Positions 10,779 to 18,466 of a DNA stretch of 64,000 bases are shown here, one piece after another. This DNA is from Prunus persica. Taxonomy: Eukaryota; Streptophyta; Magnoliopsida; Rosales; Rosaceae. Positions within the stretch are counted from its first letter, which is position 1; the number at the start of each line of letters is the position of its first letter. A program made the translations under genes and the position numbers. The notes under the pieces were generated by a model. It made no database searches. It was not told where the DNA came from and worked only from the letters and a program-made list of their open reading frames with translations. The DNA is taken from contig NC_034011.1 in the NCBI RefSeq assembly GCF_000346465.2, positions 13,577,339 to 13,641,338 of the forward strand, given 5' to 3'.

Positions 10779-13700
10779 TCAATAATTGCCCTGTTTAATA
10801 ATTTGGAAAACAAACTCTGCCCATTCATTCCGGACTTCATCAATGGCTTCTTGGGGGTATGAAGCTTCCTGGTTTCCCTTGGCATACTGCATAAACAATG
10901 ACTATTAGGGTTTATAAATAAAAAGAAATTCAATCACAGACGACGACATTTTTCATAACCGACGTAGTATATCCATTCAACGACGTTAATTTTACATGAC
11001 CGTCGTTGATAATACAAAAAACGACGTGAAATGTATGAAGGTAATTTCTTCTTACCTTATTCTCAAACCCCAAGGAAGGATCCATGATGATGTCCCTCAT
11101 GAAGCGCATCACATAATACCCGCATTCGACATTGCTGGGTTGCTTTGGTGTGCCTGAGAGAGTTTTCCAAATTACATTTTTACGTCCTGCTCGGGCTATG
11201 TGGGTATTATATATTTTTAAAGTACTGTTCACGATGTTTTTCGCCTCTTCGTCGACCACACGATGACCTGGCAGAGGATCCAGAAAATAGACGGTCTCCT
11301 TCTTTGCTCTTACAATCAGCAAGATCCAATGACGGCTGCACAAAATTAATATAAAAACGACGGTTATTTACAAAAACGACGTATTATAGTATTTCACACG
11401 ACGAAATAAAGTAGATAACGACGACATTATATATTTATCACGACGATAAATAAATACCGACGTGGTTAGTAGTTTCAAACGACTAAATAAAATAAAACAC
11501 CGACGTGGTTAGTTTATAAGCTGTCATTTATTGAAAATCATAAAAACAAAATCCTAAGGAGACTAACCCTGGATTGTAAGGCATCATGAAAATCTGTTCA
11601 CCGTCTGTCTTCTGAAGTCGAGCTGCTACCAGTCGTGATCTTTCAGTTATTGTGCTAGAGTTGGCACTAACTGTAGCAGGGTCGATAAAGCCAACCATGC
11701 TGCACATATTGGCTTGTTTCAAAACATCGTGTAAGTACCTAAATACATAAAATAATATAAACAAGTCAGCACAAACAAACACGACGGTTATGTATAAAAA
11801 AACGACGTATTATAATATTTCACACGACGTACTGAAATAGATGAGGACGTTATAATATATTTATCACGACGGTAGTTAGTTAAGACGACGTGGTTAGTTA
11901 GTTAAGACGACGCAATATATAAACCAACGAGGTATTATTTTAGAAGTACAAACCTCATATATACAGCCAATACAGTAGCTCCAATTTCTTCCATGCCTGC
12001 AAATTGTGTAATATCTTCAGGCAGGAGGAAGGTATCGCGCTCACCACCAAACACCTCCTTATCAATTGTAAATTGGAGTGTCTTATCCTCAGGCAGGAGT
12101 GTCGTTTCCACAAAACGACAAAGGGTTTTTAAAGAAGATGGCGCCTCCATATTTGAATAAGCACCAACTTCAATAACCTGTTTAAAGAAATATAAAAAAT
12201 GACGTGGTAATTCAATAAAGACGACGGTTTAAGGAATAAAACGTCGTCTTAAAAGTATTTAAACGACGGTAAAAAAACTGTCATGGTAATTCAATAAAGA
12301 CGACGGTTTTATGAATAAAGCGTCGTCTGAAACCATTTAAACGACGGTGCAAAAACCGTCGTTTAAATATTTTATTACGTCTTAAAAAAAGTCCGCCGTC
12401 TAAGTTTTAAACAAACGACGGATTAAATAAAAATATCGACGTCTGAAATTTTGAAAAACAAATAAAAAAGGCAAAGTTATGTGAACATACCTTGTCGTCA
12501 TGCTTTTCTTCATCTTCTTTCTCCTTTTCTTCTTCCTTCTCTTCATCTCTTTTTTCTTCTTCCTTCTCTTCATCTGGCTGATGTTTCCCCATTTTGGCAG
12601 TATCATCCTCCAAATGTAGGGATCTCACATCACCTCCAGAGCAGCTAGCTTTGTCAGACATTGGATTTTTGGGGCTTTGGCTAATTCTTGGTTTAAGCAT
12701 GCTTGGATCAAAATTGGGAATTAATTGGGAAAGCTGACTCAGGAAATGCTCCCTCTCAGCCTCTACCGATTGTTTTGTCCTAGCCTCCATCCTTAAGGCC
12801 TCTTCCCTTGCCTTAGCCTCCATCTTTTTAGTCTCTTCTTGAAGGAGAACTCTTAAACTGTCCTTCAAACGGTCGTCAAAGCTCACCCTCTGTGGTTTGG
12901 GCAAATTGAAATATTGCCTTGGGGAAACACCAGCACCAACTCCCCTCACTCTGCCTGGATGCTCGGGGCCCAAAGCCATGGTCAGCACATCATTGTTGCC
13001 ATCTACTCTGACTTTGCCTTCCGAGACTTGTTTCTGCAATTCATCCTAAAAAAAGATAAACAAAAAAACACACGACGGTTATTTATGTACAAACGACGTA
13101 TTATATAATTTCACACGACGCAATAACGTATAAACCGACGTTATTATAACTTATCACGACGGTAGTTATACCGACGTGGTTATTTATTTAAAATGACGAA
13201 ATGAATAAACAACCGACGTCTTATGCTATAATTAAAGAAAACAGAGTAGTGATTCCTATTTAGACCGTTAACGACATTTTTAAAAAAGTTTCGACGTGGT
13301 AATATCATTCAAACGCGCCAAAATGAACCACCGACGTCTTATGCTATAATTACAGAAAACATAGTAGTGATTCCTATTTAGACCTTTAACGACGTTTTTA
13401 AAAACTTCTCGACGTGGTAATATCATTCACACGACGGAAAATATAACATACGACGTAATAAGAATAATTCACAGTTTAATAAAAATTTAAAACAGAGTGA
13501 TAGTAGGCTTACAATTAATTTTGCTTTCTCTGCCACCTTTGGATCAGGGATGTTACCATGTTTGTCCTGTCTAGCTCTCTTCCATAAGGTAGATCGATCA
13601 ATTTCTACCCCAGGCATGGTTTCCTCCAATTGATCCTCCAATCCAGCATATCCTTTTCGAGACAATCGATGATTGTACTCGAGTTTCTCCCTAATCTGTG

Positions 13701-14322
13701 CATGTTGAGAATGCACAGACTCAAAATCTTTGGATAGCCTTGAAGCTACAAAGGCATCCCATTGTGCTTTCTCTATGAATTTATATGTTTCAGGGGGTTG
13801 GCTTAATTTCTCCCTGTCATTGGTGTATGGAAGGATATAATGCCTCGTTAGTGTAGACTTGAAATCCTTCAATTTCTTGGAAGCAGAAGCTAAAACAGAG
13901 GTCTTGCCCCCTTGGCCTACGACAAAAGCCATGTCAACTGCTTCCCAAATCTGCTCCTTTATATCCTTGGGGATTTGGGACCATTTCTTGTCCACAAGTG
14001 GGATCCTGGAGCGTGCCAACACACCAATATACGACTGCATCTCAATATGTGCTTGGCCAACACCTTTCCCCCTTTTATTGTACTCAACAATTGGCCTCAG
14101 TTTCTGAAGCTTTCTCTTCACAACACGAGGCATTGTGCTCATACCTCGACCAGTCTTTGAATCATCAGAGATTGTTGTCTGGCTGGTTGGTTCTGTCTCA
14201 GCAGATGATGAAGCAAACTTCATCTTCTTCGAAGACTTCATCTCCTTCGAAGACTTGTCTTGAGGAGCTACCATTCCAAGCTTCTTGGAGCCAGAATCCT
14301 TAGTTTGTTGTTGAGAAACCAT
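10779..14322 (-). CDS. Transposase_24-coiled-coil-Ulp1 protease fusion gene of the CACTA element
   Basis: Six coding exons: 14322-13513, 13045-12491, 12177-11954, 11738-11568, 11335-11056 and 10886-10779. All five introns are GT-AG, every junction keeps phase, and there is no internal stop, giving 715 residues. Start is the ATG at 14322 (MVSQQQ). Residues ~50-300 match the plant En/Spm Transposase_24 family (RGKGVGQAHIEM, ETYKFIEKAQWDAFVASR, then DELQKQVSEGKVRVDGNNDV and YFNLP). Residues ~330-455 are a charged coiled coil with a run of KEEEKRDEEKEEEKEKE. The C-terminal ~260 residues are a Ulp1/SENP C48 cysteine protease, with catalytic His in RHWILLIV, Asp in VYFLDPL, Gln in PKQPSN and Cys in VECGYYV. 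Known Ulp1 proteases cut SUMO or SUMO precursors. CACTA and MULE elements often carry such domains with unknown targets. Transposase_24 proteins are thought to be the DNA-binding (TNPA-like) partner. The gene is intact. Confidence 0.88.
12494..12582 (-). repeat. Lys/Glu-coding low-complexity tract in exon 2
   Basis: CTTCTTCTC-type pyrimidine tract on the plus strand that encodes a Glu/Lys/Asp run (KEEEKRDEEKEEEKEKED) at the end of exon 2 of the fusion gene. It is probably a solvent-exposed helical linker before the protease. Confidence 0.7.
13212..13447. repeat. 118-bp tandem duplication in the first coding intron
   Basis: ACCGACGTCTTATGCTATAA occurs at 13212 and 13330, followed both times by AGTAGTGATTCCTATTTAGACC and TCGACGTGGTAATATCATTC-type text. 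It lies wholly inside the intron 13512-13046, so it does not affect the protein. Confidence 0.85.
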
Positions 14323-14335
14323 TTTAACAGACAAA

Positions 14336-15150
14336 ACTGCAAGTGAAAATATTTCAGGAAAACATTAAGAACACAAACGACGGTATTAAAAAAATACGAC
14401 GTATGATATGATTTTAGACGACGCAATGAAATAATCTCAGACGTAATAAATGTTTAAAACCATTATTTATATAACGTCGTGGTATATATGGTCACACGAC
14501 GTCAATAGTAATACACCGTCGTGGTAAACTATTATTTATATAACGTCGTGGTATTTATGTTCATACGACGTCAATAGTAATACACCGTCGTGGTATTAAC
14601 ATTCACACGACGTAAAACAATAAGATATTTTGTCGTCTATATTAGATACCAACCCTAGTTTCTTTTTCTTTATATTTTATCAAATAAGGGAAAAACAAAA
14701 ACCATTGTTCAGAGAAATCAAACCTGCAATTAAACAAGCATATAAAAAAAGACTATTATTTTAAAAACAACTTTGTCAATTTTCAGACGACGCTAGAACA
14801 ACTGACGAACCGTCGTGGTCTACCGTCGTCTTATTTAGTTGAGGTAGTTGTCTTCAAAGTTGGAAACTTTCCCTCTTTGTCTGTATATTTTATCAAACTT
14901 GGAAAGAAGTAAAATGATTTTGGCCAGAAAAAAGGTAAAAAGATTTTTCAAACAAAAAACGTATGAGCATGCAAAACAGTAACCAAAATAGTGAAAATGA
15001 AAGCTTACCTTTTGCGTGCAATGAAAGCAAGAGGAAGATGATTGATGTTTAAGTTCAGAGACGACGAAGAAGACGAGAGGAAGACGATGAGAAACTCTGA
15101 CAATGCTCTGACAAGGAAAAAAGACGAAAAGGTTTCTCTGGGAGATTGAA
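14336..15150 (-). promoter_or_regulatory. 5' UTR exon and leader intron of the Transposase_24-Ulp1 gene
   Basis: On the minus strand a pyrimidine-rich, motif-free segment from about 15150 to 15009 ends CAAAAG|GTAAGC, a strong donor. The next acceptor, CACTTGCAG, is at 14337, 14 bases before the ATG at 14322. I read this as a non-coding first exon plus a ~670-bp leader intron. The intron carries dense ACGACG/CGTCGT motifs. The exon boundary at the 5' side is not determined. Confidence 0.55.
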
Positions 15151-15179
15151 ATTTTTAATCGGGTTTGGAAACAGTGCAT

Positions 15180-15965
15180 GTGTAAGTCGAAAAGTTGCTT
15201 ACATATAAAACCATTTCAAAAAAATAATACGGCGGTTACATTTAACTACGTCGTTTTTAACTAACACGACGCAATATTTTTCGTTCGACGTGGAATCATT
15301 TCATTTAACGTCGTTAGGTTTAATATAACCGACGTGGATTTTAATTTTTAAATTATGAATAGAATTTTTTTTCCCGTGACCTTTCAGTTTATTTTTCAAT
15401 TACAGTGCGTTATAAATACAGTTTTTTTTCCGGAGGAAATTTAAAACGAAGGAAATTAATATTCTGCAATATGTAAAGTTTCTTTTTTGGATGACAGATT
15501 TAAATAAAATAAGAATATAAAAACAACTAATGTGTAAGTCAAGTAGACGAAAAGTTGCTTACATATAAAACCATTTCAAAAAAATAATACGGCGGTTACA
15601 TATAACTACGACGTATAAATTACAAAATACGACGGTACATTTAACTTCGGACGTGGTAAATAAATACGACAGTAGTTTGTAGGTACCGTCGTAGTAAACT
15701 CAAAAATTAAAGTACATAAGTAATAACTCGCGTCATGGTAGATTATTTAACACGTCGTTTTTATTAATTTACCGACGTGGATTTCTGTAATATACGTCGA
15801 TCATACCGACGTTGATTTTACAATTTAAACGGCGGTTTTTTGTAAGGACCGCCGTTGGTTTTAAAAATTTATTCTATAAATTTGTCGCTTTCATTCATTT
15901 TCGGTTTACATTTAAGGTTCCAAGTTCTTCCTCTCTCAGTCTCTCATGTCTCAAAGACAATAATT
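15180..15965. repeat. motif array upstream of the fusion gene, with internal duplications
   Basis: No gene. Dense CGACG/CGTCG motifs. AAAGTTGCTTACATATAAAA followed by ACGGCGG-type text occurs at about 15190 and 15551. The block 15328-15478 is repeated at 16549-16698. The text TTATAAATA near 15410 is TATA-like but on the plus strand, opposite to the genes. Confidence 0.7.
15328..15478. repeat. direct repeat, left copy, flanking the captured RPN6 fragment
   Basis: Runs from ACCGACGTGGATTTT through TTTTTTTTCCCGTG to GGAAATTAAT. It matches 16549-16698 along its whole length with scattered substitutions. Confidence 0.8.
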
Positions 15966-16373
15966 TGGATGTTTTCTCAAAGAGAAATTGAGCTTACTCG
16001 CATCAAATATATGTCCACAAGAAGAAGCTTGTCAACTAGCCTTCTCACTTCCTTGATCAAGCCTGATAGGACACTTAGTGCTTCTGAATACTCCTTGCTT
16101 TCCATCAAAAGAGATGCAAGCCTGGCCTCCACTCGCTGTCGAAGGAAAGTTCGCTTCTCAGGGAAATCTGAAGATCAGATGTGCCTGATCCTCTGCTTGA
16201 TTTTCTTGCCTAAGAAGATCCGTCGGATTTGTGATAGCCTCTTCCTTTATCTGTAGAGCTTCAGAAGAAGAAGATGGGTTTCAAGAATGCGATAAAGAAT
16301 AGAAATGGCTTCAGATGGCCTCTAAAGCATGAGCAATTGAATCAGTAGTTTCTGGGAGATATGATGAAGACAT
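15966..16373 (-). pseudogene. RPN6: captured 5' fragment of the 26S proteasome lid subunit RPN6 (PSMD11) gene
   Basis: RPN6 is a PCI-domain scaffold subunit of the 19S proteasome lid. On the minus strand, starting at an ATG at 16373, the translation runs MSSSYLPETTDSIAHALEA, then NPSSSSEALQIKEEAITN and DLLRQENQAED. A short GTSDLQISL piece follows, and then EKRTFLRQRVEARLASLL, MESKEYSEALSVLSGLIKEV and RRLVDKLLLVDI, ending near SKLNFSLRKHP. These blocks are in the same order as the N-terminal third of plant RPN6. Two internal deletions (after AED and after QISL) and several small indels or stops break the frame, so no functional protein is possible. No intron remnants are visible. The fragment lies between two ~150-bp direct repeats, inside the CACTA's right region, antisense to the plus strand and parallel to the element's own genes. 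The segment lacks the ACGACG motif that saturates its surroundings, which supports a foreign origin. Identification is from recognised blocks, not from an alignment. Confidence 0.88.
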
Positions 16374-17432
16374 TGTCAATGCTTTGAACTATACAAGTCC
16401 TGCAGAAAGATATGTTAAAGAAACTGAAACAACGGCGGTTTTCTGTTCTACCGTCGTCTTTTCTCGTCGTCTATATTAAGTTAAGATGGCGGTAGATTTA
16501 TAATTACCGACGTAGATTATTTTGTTAAACGTCGTTAAGTGTACTACAACCGACGTGGATTTTATTTTTAAATTATAAATAGAGTTTTTTTTCCCGTATT
16601 CTTTCAGTTTTAGTTTTCAATTCCAAAGCGTGATAAATAGATTTTTCTTTCCCGAGGAAATTTAAAATGAGGGAAATTAATGTTCTAGAATTTGTAAACT
16701 AACACGACGCAATATTTGCAAATCTGTGTCATCTGTTAAGATTATGATGTGGAACAGAGTTCCATCTGGTAAGATTTCGTAACCCTTGGGATCTCAGACA
16801 AATCTGATTATGTCGGCGGTGTTCTATATAAACCGTCGTGGTTATTTCAATTCTTGTCATTAAGTAGATCTACCGACGTAGGATAAGAAAATCAAAGAAA
16901 AAAATTGTTAACAAAAATTCTTATTAAGACGACCGTTAAAATTAAAGGTACGACGTATAAAATGAATAAATACGACGATAAATTTTATTGTACGATTTAA
17001 AGATAACGTCGTAGAACTATACGAGAATGACGTCGATATATTTATATTTTCCGTCGTTGTAAATTTATTTAATACGGCGATATTTTGTATTTTAAAGCCG
17101 TGGATTTGTTTGTAATTATACGGCGTCTTATACGAAAACCTCGTCGTGTTATTTTATGAGTAAAAACGGCAGTTTTTATTGAAATCGTCGTCTTTACTTT
17201 CTACGTCGGTCGATTCATAACTTCTGCCGTTCTTTGTTGGCATTGATTTTACACTGCGGAAATCTGTTTCAAATAGACGTCGGTTGTTTAATTATGTACG
17301 TCGTTGTTTTTGAACAGCCATTTGAAACTCCATTTTTTAGTTGTCTAAGGTTGTATTACACGACGGTGTTTTTAGAACCGTAGTCTTTTTATAAACCACG
17401 ACGGTTTTCACTTAGACCGTCGTTGTTTTCTG
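16374..17432. repeat. ACGACGG/CCGTCGT motif array, CACTA right (5') subterminal region
   Basis: No gene. Includes the second direct repeat copy (16549-16698) and then continuous motif array up to the terminal repeat. Bases 16374-16430, next to the RPN6 start codon, are motif-free and may be captured 5' UTR. Confidence 0.8.
16549..16698. repeat. direct repeat, right copy, flanking the captured RPN6 fragment
   Basis: Partner of 15328-15478, beginning ACCGACGTGGATTTTA and ending near GGAAATTAATGTTCTAGAA. Confidence 0.8.
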
Positions 17433-17460
17433 GTCGTCTTTTTCACTTTTTGTAGTAGTG
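17433..17460 (-). repeat. CACTA right terminal inverted repeat
   Basis: Reverse complement begins CACTACTACAAAAA and ends AAAAAGACGAC. Immediately followed by the GCC target duplication. Confidence 0.93.
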
Positions 17461-18466
17461 GCCCCAAGTATTTTTGGGTCTGCACATGTAATTTGCTCAA
17501 TGGCATGAATAATGGAATTGCCAAAGCCTCCAGGGCCCTCTAGCTCTTGTGCTTTAGACTCTTCTAGCACATGATTCTCATCAAAGCTTAACTAGCATGA
17601 ATCCCTACACAATCCTCTAGCATCAGGGCAGCATGAATTTGATTTCATACACTCAAAAAAGAAAAAGAATCGCAAATTTATGTAGGGGCCTTTTCTTTTA
17701 TTTTTTTAATTTTATTCACATAGGTGTGTCTCCAAATGGGCAAATGATGATGACAGAAGACTTTCTTGATTCCCAACTGTAGACATGTGAATAAGCTGAG
17801 CATTGCGCAACATCAGAGAGAAGAGGTTTATCCCTGGAGATCTGTATACTAAAGAGGCCTAATTCAATTTCGGCTCGAAAAGTATGTGCAGCTTTGTGCC
17901 TGATATAGCTATGTTGTTCTAGAGCTGGCTTTGTTTCCTCTGTTGGCCAGAGAAGATGCTGCATACGAACATCATTCTCACAAATGGGGTCTGGTTAATG
18001 ATGTTGCGTGTTAAGCTACAAGATTTATGAAAAATTGTATCATTAGGTGACAACTTTTAATATTTTAGTATTATATATCAACACTATAATAGCAACTTTC
18101 ATAAATATGATGATTCCTTGGGATGATAGCTTTGGCATATAAAATATAGTCATGCTTTATTACAATGCTAGCCTTTAGGCAGACATGAGATGGTATGATG
18201 CATAGATAGAGTAATAAAGTGATGTGACTATTTGACTCACACACTAAACAAAGTAATGATACAATATAATAATGCAAGTGACAAGTAAAATAATGGTAGT
18301 GGATCAATAAATAATAAGAAAATGATGCAAGCTGGTGCACCATATAATGTATCAGAGTATAATAATAATAACTAATCAATCAATCTTTTTGACTTGGGCA
18401 GACCAACCCACGTGCTTTTGTCTATGCTTAAGACAATTTAATGAAACATGAATTTTATAAATATAT
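17461..18466. other. non-coding host LTR-element sequence right of the CACTA
   Basis: Continues the host element interrupted at 3836. 17800-17960 is a diverged copy of 3640-3780 (shared TCCTCTGTTGGCC AGAGAAGATG-like text and TTGTTCTAGAG). No coding frame with recognisable content. 18060-18400 is AT-rich with a run of TAATAATAA near 18360. Confidence 0.45.

Larger units (their letters stand above)
3837..17460 (-). mobile_element. complete CACTA (En/Spm) DNA transposon with two genes and a captured host gene fragment
   Basis: Both ends begin CACTACTACAAAAA reading inward: at 3837 on the plus strand and at 17460 on the minus strand. The terminal inverted repeat is 28 bp with three mismatches. 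The flanks are GCC (3834-3836) and GCC (17461-17463), the 3-bp target duplication expected of CACTA elements. Removing the element and one GCC rejoins TTGCTTGGCATGAAG to GCCCCAAG, and a sister copy of that uninterrupted junction (one mismatch over the nearest dozen bases) is at about 21638-21658 in the same host element. Both genes read on the minus strand: Transposase_24-Ulp1 at 14322-10779, then TNP2-type transposase at 8798-5449. Length is 13,624 bp, within the range for autonomous plant CACTAs. The transposase has one frameshift, so this copy is probably not autonomous now. Confidence 0.96.

Noticed and set aside
15855..16256. Plus-strand 133-codon open frame inside the CACTA
   Set aside because: It is the antisense shadow of the captured RPN6 fragment; the minus strand carries the recognisable protein blocks.
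3837..17460. ACGACG array as a centromeric or other satellite
   Set aside because: There is no fixed unit length; the motif is dispersed in unrelated AT-rich filler, stops exactly at the CACTA ends and skips exons.
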